Positions 55,425 to 64,000 of a DNA stretch of 64,000 bases are shown here, one piece after another. How positions within the stretch are numbered: position 1 is the first letter of the stretch; every line of letters starts with the position of its first letter. Origin of the DNA: Euglena gracilis (Eukaryota > Euglenida > Euglenophyceae > Euglenales); contig CP154956.1 in NCBI GenBank assembly GCA_039621445.1, forward strand, positions 16,223,508 through 16,287,507, read 5' to 3'. The notes under the pieces are model-generated. The model searched no databases, was not told the DNA's origin, and was given only the letters and a program-made list of their open reading frames with translations. A program made the translations under genes and the position numbers.

Positions 55425-55485
55425 CCCCCCCTTCAGGAAACTGTCACCTGACAGGTTGGACAATACCGGAGACAGTTTTTTGGGG
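55425..55485 (-). repeat. Family A fragment
   Basis: Oligo-C, TCAGGAAACTGTCACCTGAC, AGGTTGGACAATACCGG and GACAGTTTTTTGGGGAGGGG: a shortened, reverse-orientation copy. Confidence 0.6.
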
Positions 55486-55499
55486 AGGGGGAATTTGCC

Positions 55500-58400
55500 A
55501 CTTGGGGGTCACTAGAAAAAGCCACTGGCTAGACCACCACCCCCAGGGGACCTCCTTGCACACCAAGACAAGAAAAAAAAATCCTCCAGCACCGCACCTC
55601 AAGGCGAAAATGGGGTTCTTTGATGTTTTTTTTTAAAAAAAAAAACGGTTCACCATGGGCTTTTTTGACGGCCTTCTTTGGGCTGCAGGATTTGGACCCT
55701 TCTCGACTCTTCCAGCCGGGTCAAGCTGCCAGCTGGCTGGACCCCCAGAACCAGTTCCCACTTGTGCAGCACTCCCCCCGACACTGGGAAAGTTTTTACC
55801 AGCTGGCCCTGTTAATAAACACCCCTGGTCCTTTAGGATTCCACTCCCCCCCCCCCCGGGCCGGGTGTTGGCAGGAAAAAGGTTCTGGCTGGCCGCACCC
55901 CCCCCAGGGGGTTAGGTCTGGTTGAAGAAATCCCCCCGTGCAAAGTTTCTTGGTGGGAGGTCCAGCCAACTGGCTAGATCCCCCCAAAAGGTGTTGGCTG
56001 GAAAATAATGTGCTGGCGTTGGGGGGGGGGGGGCAACTACTGCTGGGTTGGGAGTTTTCAGTCATAATTAGGAGACAAAAAAAACATAAAAATTGATGAA
56101 ACTTGGTAGAAAATCTTTTCCCATTTCAAAAAAGATGTGCAAAAAATGCCAAAAAAATATACCTAAATCCCTAAAACGCCAATAAAAAGAACCTGTGGGG
56201 CCTGGTGAAGCCTCTTTTGCCAGCTTTGAACTGTTAAAAAGTTGGTCTGGATAATGAACCCGCAAATAATAAACCTCCCTCCGGGTAGAGGGGAAGGGGA
56301 CACAGGATTGAATGGAGGCATAACCCACACATTCAGCAGCGCAGTGAAGGTTTCAGTGTGTTTGCACACGTACAAGTTGCTGTTTGCAACAACACACAAA
56401 AACAAAAGAAACCAAAGGAACAAGCGCATCAGGTGGCAACTTCCCAATAGGTGAAAATTCAGTCACTCCGCCCCTTGTGGGGGAAACTGCAAGTATCTGG
56501 TTCTGAGAATGGGACAGCTGGGCCGTCGTGTCGGGGAACTTACACCGCCTGAAGAAGAGGCCGGTCCTGAGCGGCAAGCAGACGGTCGTTAGCCAGTCTG
56601 AGGCAAGGATTGGCGGTTTGGGTCCAGCTGGTATTTGCCTTCTTTTATCTGTTTTTGTGAACACCTTCAACACTGTAAGTCTTCCAATCTGGCTTTGGAA
56701 CATCGTTAGGTTTAACTTCTGAGACCACATGATAATAAACAATAATAAATATGAACATCGTCCAGAAGAAGTTTTTTGAAGACCGAGCAACAAAAAAATT
56801 AAAAAAAATGGGGGGGAAATGAGCCCAGAAAGGAAGCAAAAAATGTCTCACCCCCTTGAAATTTGAATGAGACAGCCTTGTGCCCACTTCCCACTTCCCA
56901 ACTTTAGGGTTCGGACAGGATTTACCCTTGGCAGCCCGGATCACCCCGACCCATGCACTGTGGTGCACCCCAAGCTAGTTTGCATGGTGAGGGTTAAGGT
57001 GGGCCGTTGGAGGCTGGGGGGTGGACTTTGGGTTTTGGGCTGGGTTGGGCGTAAAAATAAAAGCCTCAAATGAGGCCCACTGTAACGTTCGACCTAAACT
57101 TCGTCCTAACGTTGCCGTATGTTTCATGCAAATCCTAACACAATCATTTCCTCAAAATAACCCCAAACCAAGACCCACGAGGCAGAACGCTTTTGAGCAC
57201 TTCCATTAATCCAGGACCACACAATTATTTACTAACCGGACCACAGGTTTTCTTAAGGACCCCCCGGGGGTCCAGTCTCCGGCTGGCAAAAAAAGCTGCT
57301 GGCTGGAAATGAGCTGCTGGATGGACCCCCCCCCCCGAGGATAGAGGGGAGGGGGGTCCAGGGCTGGAGGAGGCTGGGCTGGGCTGGGTCGGTGAAAACC
57401 AATTTTTTCTAAAACATTTTTGCTTTCTCAACATTTTGATCAAGTCTGGGGGGCTGTGATGGAGGAAGCTGTGATGAGGGGAAAAAATGCAGGGATAGGT
57501 AAGCTGGCATGGCACACCCCACCCCCTAACCCTCCAGGTCACCTAACGAAGAGAAATCTCTGTTTTGCCTCTTCTGTAAACCAGACAGACGCCTTTGTAG
57601 AAAATCAGTCAGTCACTACACCCTCCCCCCCCCAGCGGGTCGACCACTCTGGGGAAATTGGTCCAAGGAACTTATGTGAAGAAAATCGTCAATAAAAAAA
57701 TCTCAGCATGTTCTACACCTGTTCACTTTGGTGGTTTTTTGCAAACCTGCTGAGAGGGGGATAAATCAAAAAAAAGTAAGTCACTCTGCAACCAGTCAAT
57801 CACCTCTACCAGGCAGGGCAGAACGGAAAGGCCTGGAATTGGCCAAACAGCCAGGGTGGGCATACAATTTTTTTTACCGACCCCCGGGGGGGGTCACTCC
57901 AATTTTCGGGAAACCAGTCAGTAGTCACCACCCCCCCCGGGGGGGGGGGGGGTCGGCCTCTCTGGAATCCAAAAGAAATTTGACCAAAACCATGGGAAAA
58001 AGGCCAAAAAAATTTTCCGGCGCCTTCGGCACCAGGTCACTTCAGTGGTTTTTTGCCGACCCCATTTTTCCACACCTTCCAAAATTTCAACATTTTCTCA
58101 AAATTTTGATTTTGAGATTTTTGAAGCAAAAAAAATGCCATTGAAAATCCAGAAATTTCCAGGAGAAAACTATCATTTTAATTTGACGTGCCAAAATTTG
58201 GTCCAATTTTTTTGACCTGCTTTTTTCCCCCCTCCTGAAAACTAACAATATTTAAACCTGAAATTTTTGAGAAATGTTGTTTCTTGTGAACGACATTTCT
58301 TTGTCGTTCACTTTTTTTGTGAAAAATGTCGTTTTCCATCAAAAAAATTCTGTACTTTGGATTGATTTTTCAAAAAAAATTCAAAACTTATCCCCGGACA

Positions 58401-58840
58401 AAATCCCCTTTTCCCCGAATTTGGTGAAAATGCTGTGGTGGGGGGGGGGTTGACCCACCCCTCCCCCACCTCCCAGGTGGGGGGGGTTCCCCTTCTGCCC
58501 TGCTACCAGGAGGGAGGGGCAGCAACTAAGTGACTGCATGACTGGGACCTTCGCCCCCTGGTTTTACTGTAGTGGGCCCCCCTCTTGGGGGGGGGGGTCC
58601 GCTAAGAAAACCACCCTTATATATAACTTTTTGGGCAAAATGGTTCCTGGGCAAGCCACCCTGTCAAGGTCTGCCAGGGTGGTCTATGAGAACTGGGTTC
58701 ACAGCCAAAGACTACACAAAAACCCCACAGTCCCAGAGATGGGGCTAGTTCATACGTGGGCAGACAAAACAAGAACTTCGAACACAACCAGGGCGGAAGC
58801 CCAGGTGGGTCCGCCCAAAGAGTCATCCACCGCAACAGCA
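55500..58840. other. Mixed sequence, no gene established
   Basis: It contains a family E fragment (57870-58080) and a family G end (57838). At 57420-57530 an open frame (MLSQHFDQVWGAVMEEAVMR) looks protein-like but has no partners. T/A-rich DNA at 58080-58420. Confidence 0.35.
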
Positions 58841-59158
58841 ACGAAACAGCGGTGAAACCCGTGGCAACCGCCCCAGCAGCATCCTTCGGGCGGCTGCCGG
58901 GGCCTGTTGGCGCACGGGAGTTCATGTATGCCAACCCCTGGGCGGCTTGCTTAGGGGGGGCTCGGGGCTCGGGCCTAAGTCACGCCTGCAAAGGGGTGCA
59001 GGAAGACAACTGGGGGTGGGGGCGTCCAGGCGGTTGCACGGGCAAGAAGAAGTGACGGCACGGGCGTGATGGAAGAGGACGGAGGGAGGGCGATCGGGTG
59101 GGTTCCTCCTCCGGGGCCGTCAGCGAGACCGGGAGAGCAGTGGGACGGGGACAGGTAA

Positions 59159-59816
59159 CTAGCCAACGGGGAAGTCATCCAGACAAGGCTTTTGCTTAAG
59201 GACCCCGGGGGGGGGGGTACTGGCTAGCCAATCGGCTAGACACTGGAAAAAGTGGAGTAGCTAGACCCCCCCTCTCCCCCCGGGGGGGGGGGGGGTCCGG
59301 GGGTCCCCCGGACTGGAAAAATGAGGTTTTTAACAGGTTTTTGGCTGATTTTGTTCCAAGAATTCCCAAAAATGGCCAAAAACGGGCATTTTTGGCCATT
59401 TTTGGGGGTCCCAAAAAAAATTCGGCGCTTCGCGCCGGTCACTGGGAAAAAAAAATCCACTAGCTAGCCCTGCTAGCAGACCCCCCCCGGGGGGGGTCTG
59501 CTAGAAAACCCACTAGCCAAATTTGGACTAGCTGCAGTCCAGCCCCCCCGGGGGGGGGGGGGGGGTACTGCAATCCCTTAAGCAAAAGCCTGATACGGAC
59601 CAGCCCGCAACATATCGGTGTACGACGTTTCCGGTGGGACAATGGTGACCAATTGCCTTGCGGGGGCATCCCCCAACCCGTCCCCCTTCGCCTTGGGGTC
59701 GATTTTGCGCGCTTTGATAGTCTGGGATTTTCGCACGCAATGCAACAAAGGCTCCCAAACCGATTTCTTTGGGACATGTCTTCTGTCCTCAAAGGCGTTT
59801 ACCACAGGAATGTGTC
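59159..59816 (-). CDS. Gene H: unknown protein, last two exons, minus strand
   Basis: Minus-strand acceptor at 59818-59817, then exon 59816-59593: VVNAFEDRRHVPKKSVWEPL, LHCVRKSQTIKARKIDPKAK, ARQLVTIVPPETSYTDML, RAGPY. Removing the family D element (59592-59185) and one duplication (59184-59177) continues in frame as DFPVG and a stop at 59161-59159. The protein is not recognised. The upstream exons were not found. Confidence 0.5.
59185..59592 (-). mobile_element. Family D element inside a minus-strand exon
   Basis: Read on the minus strand it starts CAGGCTTTTGCTTAAGG and ends CCTTAAGCAAAAGCCTT. Flanking 8-mers (plus strand) ATCCAGAC (59177-59184) and ATACGGAC (59593-59600) match at 6 of 8. 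Close relative of 32935-33363. Confidence 0.8.
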
Positions 59817-60852
59817 CTGGAGGGAGGGGGGAAGCCTTTGACCTGGCCCCTCCCCCCAGCAGAAAAAATAAATAAAAATAAAAATAAATAAATAAATACC
59901 CCCCAAATCACCATTCTCAAAAGCCGTTGGGGAAAAAAGCAACGTCTTGGTTGCTTGAAAAACTAAAATCCCGCAAATTCGCAGAATTCCAGGGGGGGAA
60001 GATCAAAACAACAACACAGCATCAAACATCACAACAAGGCTGAGAAAAAGCTCCAAGAATGAGGCACTGAACACACAACAGAAAATATCCTGACAAACCA
60101 GGAAATTGCAATACAAACTGAAACACGGGTATCCTTACATTAAGCAATAAAGCAAATAGGAATAGTTTGCTGAACCCTTGAAACCCCGCGGGATGACTAC
60201 TTCGCCAGTGAGAAGCACCGATCTTGGAACGATTGAGAAGGAGGCCACCACAAAAGAGAAACAGATTCATAGATAAATGGGCGGCTGGGCCGGTGCGTTC
60301 CTTCGTTTGCGGATGGGAGGCTGACCCTCCATTCAGGGGGGGGGGGGGGGGTTGCATGAAAATCAGCCCACCATCTGCACGAAAACCTCAGAAACCTTGT
60401 AAGTCCATTTTCTCCAGAATTTGGGAGTTTCCTCTGCCTTCAAAAAGTTGGGTTTGTCACCCATCAGAGGTTTGTTTTAAAGGACCCGGGGAGGAGGCCG
60501 GGCCCACCCACCAACTCCCTGGGGGGCACTTTTGGGGGTCCCCCTGAGGGATTGAATTTTGGGGTCCAAAAAAAGATCGGCACTTCGCGCCGAAAACAGA
60601 TGAAAATCTTGGTGGGGTCAGGCTGGGTGGGTGCCCCGCCGGAGCTCGGCCGGAACCCACCCCCCCCACCCCCCCCTCCCCCCCAGGTCACGGAAAAAAA
60701 TATCTTGCAGCCCATTCACATACCCCACCCTCACACCCCACAGACCCCCCCCACACACTCGGGGGGAAATTCCTTCCGCAAAAAAAAAATTCCTTGGCCG
60801 TTGTACTCGCCTGGGGGGAGGTTCCCCCCCAGACCCCCAGAATCAAAAATAA

Positions 60853-60855
60853 CAT

Positions 60856-60897
<42 letters not shown>

Positions 60898-60902
60898 ACA
60901 CA

Positions 60903-60938
<36 letters not shown>

Positions 60939-60972
60939 CACACACGCACACACATGTCACCCACCCACACAC
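60853..60972. repeat. CA / GCAC microsatellite
   Basis: (CA)n with a central (GCAC)n block. Confidence 0.95.
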
Positions 60973-61217
60973 ACTGTCACGCACTCATCCCACACAGCCG
61001 CCCTGGTTCGACTGCTGGTGTCACCTAACCGGCCAGAATGATTTGCAGGGATTTCAATTGAGCTATTAAGGCAGCGCGCACACAAGGCAGCCTTTAACTA
61101 CTGCCCCCCCCCCAGGGGCCAATAGTTAAACGAGGGGTGGGGGTTCGGACCCCCCTTGCGTTTAAGAAGATGGACTGGTCCCCTACTCCAGCTGTGTTTT
61201 TGCGCTCCCCGCCGCAG

Positions 61218-61319
61218 GTGTCCCGGCCAAATGTGTACAATGAAAGGCCGACTCTTGGTCGGAGGTCTGGAGTCGGGTTTATTGAAGAGGATAAGATCAG
61301 GGTTTGGGTTATGGTTTAG
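61218..61319 (+). CDS. Candidate terminal exon, unknown
   Basis: After CCGCAG (61212-61217) the frame reads VSRPNVYNERPTLGRRSGVG, then FIEEDKIRVWVMV and a stop at 61317-61319. Composition turns AT-richer at the end. Not recognised. Confidence 0.3.
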   Translation: MSRPNVYNERPTLGRRSGVGFIEEDKIRVWVMV

Positions 61320-62345
61320 GAATGGCGTTAGGGTTAGGATTGAAGCCGTTCGGCCTAAATTTAGGCTATCAATAGACCAAGTTCAGGCTTTTTAGATTGG
61401 GTCGGAATTTTTGGCTGGTTTTTGGCCGAACTCCCTAACTTCCACCTAACCCTAACCCAGATCCCATTTGGAACAGTGGTCGTAACCCGAGCTGTGCCAG
61501 TAAAAAAGCTAACCTCCACCCAATGATCTCATCAGGAACACTTGTGGGGGGCAGCCTTCGGACCGATTAATTGCTGTGGGGAGGTAATGTAGCAGACAGG
61601 GGCAGCTGGGAATGCTTCAGGGACAAAAGATATCAACAAAGGTCAGATGGCTCGTCGAAGAAGTTGGTCGGATCGGAAAGGCGTCAGGATTCTTCAGGAT
61701 GGCAATGTGCCGCAGTTTGCAGCTGCAAGCATGCCATTGCTTTGAGACCCGTGGAATAAAGCCCTGTGGAAATCTGGGGACATCAGGTATGGCGTACAGG
61801 CACCCTGTGCAGGATCGGGAGTAGGCAGGGGTTTTTAAGGTTGGGGGGTCCCACCCACCCACCCACCCCCCAGGGGTTCCGGGGACCCACGTTTTAGGGG
61901 TCAATTTTAGAGTCAAATTTTTTGGGAATTCACAACGAAAGAGGACCAAAAAATGGCCGAAACCCCCACAAGGTCCAGGGGAGGGTCTGGCAGACCCACC
62001 CACCCTGCCCAGGTCCAACGTCAAACATATCCCTGCCTGAGTGGGGATTGCTTCCTTCCTCCACGGCGGCGCGGGAGGGACTTATCCAGGGCGTTGCTTA
62101 GCCGGAGAGCCCCATCCCCAGAGGGGGTCCAGCCAGCAGCCCGGACCCCCCCCCCCGGAGGAAAAAACCTGCGCAAAGAGTCAGCAAGAAATTTGGAGGC
62201 TTCAAAAGTGCCAAAACAGCTTTTTCGGGATTTTCCACCAAATTGACAAAAAAAGATGCCGTAAGTTCTCCGGTGCAAAGCCGGGGAAGAAATTTTTTTG
62301 GTTTCAGGGGGGTTCCCCAGACCTCCCCCCTCATCTCACGTCATG
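61320..62345. other. Unassigned sequence with telomere-like TTAGGG pair
   Basis: GTTAGGGTTAGG near 61326 and CCTAACCCTAACCC near 61445 are two-copy repeats only. At 61600-61830 frames are open on both strands. No gene can be fixed. Confidence 0.35.
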
Positions 62346-63020
62346 GCCTGAAGAGCAGAACCAGGTTAGGAGGTGCTGGGAGCCGTTGACCGTCATTTCC
62401 TGGGTCGTGGACTAGAGCACAGTGCGTCGGGGGCTTGGTGGCCCTGCACAGCAAACAAGGTAAGTCCCACCAGGCTCCGGCCCCGGCACTTGCAAAAAGG
62501 ACCCCGGGGTCCATTTTGCTAGACATGGGAAAAAATGGACCACCTAGACCCCCCTATCGTATACATAGATATCCGTATGTGTGCAAAAATATGTATATGG
62601 GTTGGGGGGTCCAGGAATCCCCTTGATTGGAAATATTTTTCCTCCGGCGCTGTGCGCCAAGGTGGACAGGTTTTTAATGGGGTTTTTGGCTGATTTTGTT
62701 CCAAAAAACCCCCCCGAATCTGACCAAAAATGGGCAGTTTTGGAGGTGCAGAAAATTTTTCAGCACTTAGCGCCGGTCACTGGAAAAAAAATTCCACTAG
62801 CTAGGCCTGCTGGCAGACCCCTCCGGGGGCGGGTCCACTAGGATTTCCACTGATCAAAGTTAGACTAGCTGCAGCCCAGCCCCCCACCCCGGGGGGGGGG
62901 GGGGTTCGAACCCTTAAGCAGAGCCTGCTCTGGACACCTCCACGCACACAGACAAAAAAGGCCAGAGGCGAAAAACAGCGCCAGGTCCAGCAGCTCCAAC
63001 CCACCCACTCTTGAAACCCC
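62342..63020 (-). CDS. Candidate minus-strand gene across family D element
   Basis: On the minus strand a frame ending VFRLWPFLSVCVEVSR reaches the family D element. Removing 62927-62483 and one 8-mer continues in frame as AWWDLPCLLCRATKPPTHCA, then LVHDPGNDGQRLPAPPN, and stops near 62342. Other frames are open on the right side, so this is tentative. Function unknown. Confidence 0.3.
62483..62927 (-). mobile_element. Family D element, diverged copy
   Basis: The right end (inverted) reads CAGGCTCTGCTTAAGGG; the left end has decayed to CCGGCACTTGCAAAAAGG. Flanking CTCCGGCC (62475-62482) and CTCTGGAC (62928-62935) match at 6 of 8. The interior follows the 59185 copy. Confidence 0.65.
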
Positions 63021-63549
63021 ACCCACCCCCCCAGGGGTGGGGTCACACAGGCGTGCAGTGAATGCATGGTCCGGACCCCCCCTTCCCCTCCCCCTTGTAC
63101 CAAACCAACGCTCGCTTAATACCCTGTCCCTCCCTCCCATCGACAGTTTGATTTGTTTTCCAGTCCCCAAAGGGCAGCTGGGTGGTAACGGGTGTTTGGC
63201 TTCCAGAATTGGACAAATGAGCAAAAACTGGGCAAAAGATGGATCAGAAAAGGATTTGTCCAGGGCAAAGTTTGGTCGAAAATTGGATTTTTTGGACGAT
63301 CGGTAGTTTTGGGGGAACTTTAGGTTCGATTCTTCGGGACCCGGTTCGACACCTAGTTGGGGCCAGTTCTAGCTTCTTCATTCAGTTCCAATAAGTTCTT
63401 ATTGGGGGGGGGGGTTGGCCAACAGCCTTGACAACAAATGCAGGGCGTTAATTAGTGACCTTGGGGCGGGGGGTTTAGCTCAGAGGCTGGAAAATTTGGG
63501 CTGGCTGGGGGGGGAATAAGGTCAGGGCAGCCTTTAAGTATAAAAAAAA

Positions 63550-63925
63550 TTCCTGTTCCACCACATTCAATGAAAAATACTACCTCCCCCCCCCCTTGTC
63601 GTTGACACGCCAATGTTCTGGGAAAGTGTCGTTGACACGGGGGGTGTGTCAACGACACGCCGTGTCAACGACACAGTACCATAAAAAAATCGACCGCGCC
63701 AGCAACAATGTATAACCCCGTGAATGCATGTCCGCCACATTGTGGCCGGTGCGAATGGGGATGACATTCGAAGCCATGGCTGGAAAGAAGATTCGACACA
63801 TTTTTGAAATGTCCTGGCTGAAATTTGTCAGAAACTGTGGCCAATGCAAAAGAAAAAAATATGTTCCAGGAAAGTGTCGTTGACACGGGGGGTGTGTCAA
63901 CGACACGCCGTGTCAACGACAAGGG
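63550..63925. mobile_element. Element with duplicated palindromic GTGTCAACGACAC block
   Basis: A 53-nt block at 63621-63673 recurs exactly at 63869-63921. It contains GTGTCGTTGACAC and GTGTCAACGACAC, which are mutual inverses and can fold into hairpins. An inverted fragment lies at 63597-63610. Family relatives with TGACAC motifs may exist at 1195-1350. No ORF. Confidence 0.6.
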
Positions 63926-64000
63926 GGGGGGGAGGTAAGGGGGGGAAATGGCCGAAAAATCGGTATACTCTGGCAAAACCGGGTCGACAAGGGAGGGAAA

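Noticed and set aside
58538-59055. Two overlapping plus-strand frames (SARVVYENWVHSQRL and NKNFEHNQGGSPGGS)
   Set aside because: Both look protein-like in parts, but they overlap in different frames without splice signals or a family match, so neither is annotated.
61325-61460. TTAGGG/CCCTAA pairs as a telomere remnant
   Set aside because: Only two units each, inside ordinary sequence; too few to claim a telomeric origin.
62900-62920. GGTTCGAACCC as a tRNA T-arm
   Set aside because: It lies in the end of a family D element and has no matching D-arm, anticodon arm or acceptor stem.

Overview
The window reads as nuclear DNA of a unicellular eukaryote, not a prokaryote. Coding sequence comes as short exons (26 to about 225 bases) whose third codon positions are strongly G/C. 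The exons lie in a sea of introns and repeats rich in paired oligo-C/oligo-G runs, T-rich tracts and long microsatellites. Most exon junctions I could resolve are ordinary GT-AG. A NFU iron-sulfur scaffold with two NifU domains, the second lacking CxxC, resembles the plastid type and suggests a plastid-bearing alga or a relative. I cannot name the lineage; pelagophytes and dinoflagellates are examples of groups where introner-type introns are known.

Plus-strand genes, left to right: an unrecognised gene with a CNxxC motif (about 1-2.3 kb); an EF-hand protein (3.7-5.8 kb); the last exon of an unknown gene (7.8-8.0 kb); a Rab7-like GTPase (12.5-17 kb) with a 1.5-kb ATGT satellite beside its last recognised exon; an unknown six-exon gene D (21.3-23.7 kb); a His/Ser/Lys-rich protein (25.7-26.25 kb); an unknown gene E (29.5-30.0 kb); a small one-TM-segment protein (32.2-32.6 kb); loose exons at 33.6 and 34.3 kb; NFU (37.1-40.2 kb); loose exons at 40.9 and 41.9 kb; an unknown six-exon gene F (43.4-48.3 kb); and a loose terminal exon at 61.2 kb. 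On the minus strand lie a decayed tyrosine-recombinase (DIRS-order) retrotransposon (about 53.6-50.0 kb) and one or two further genes (59.2-59.8 and 62.3-63.0 kb).

The main discovery candidate is a set of transposon-like elements that interrupt coding sequence. Their ends are inverted repeats beginning CAG(G) and ending (C)CTG. Several are flanked by exact or near-exact 8-bp target duplications, as for hAT-type DNA transposons. At many of them the protein frame is restored exactly if the RNA is cut at CAG and rejoined 8 nt after the final CTG, so that the intron is the element plus one copy of the duplication. This rule restores the Rab7 P-loop, an EF-hand loop, the second NifU domain, two consecutive junctions in gene D and junctions in genes A and F and in a minus-strand gene. 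Some junctions also allow a GT-AG splice just inside the inverted repeats that adds a few in-frame residues; at the Rab7 junction and the first gene D junction I found no workable GT-AG choice.

Other repeat families form inverted-repeat elements nested inside introns. Many of them, though unrelated at their ends, share a short GGCGC-loop-GCGCC hairpin. All boundaries were read by eye; homopolymer lengths may carry sequencing error, and RNA evidence would settle the splice sites.
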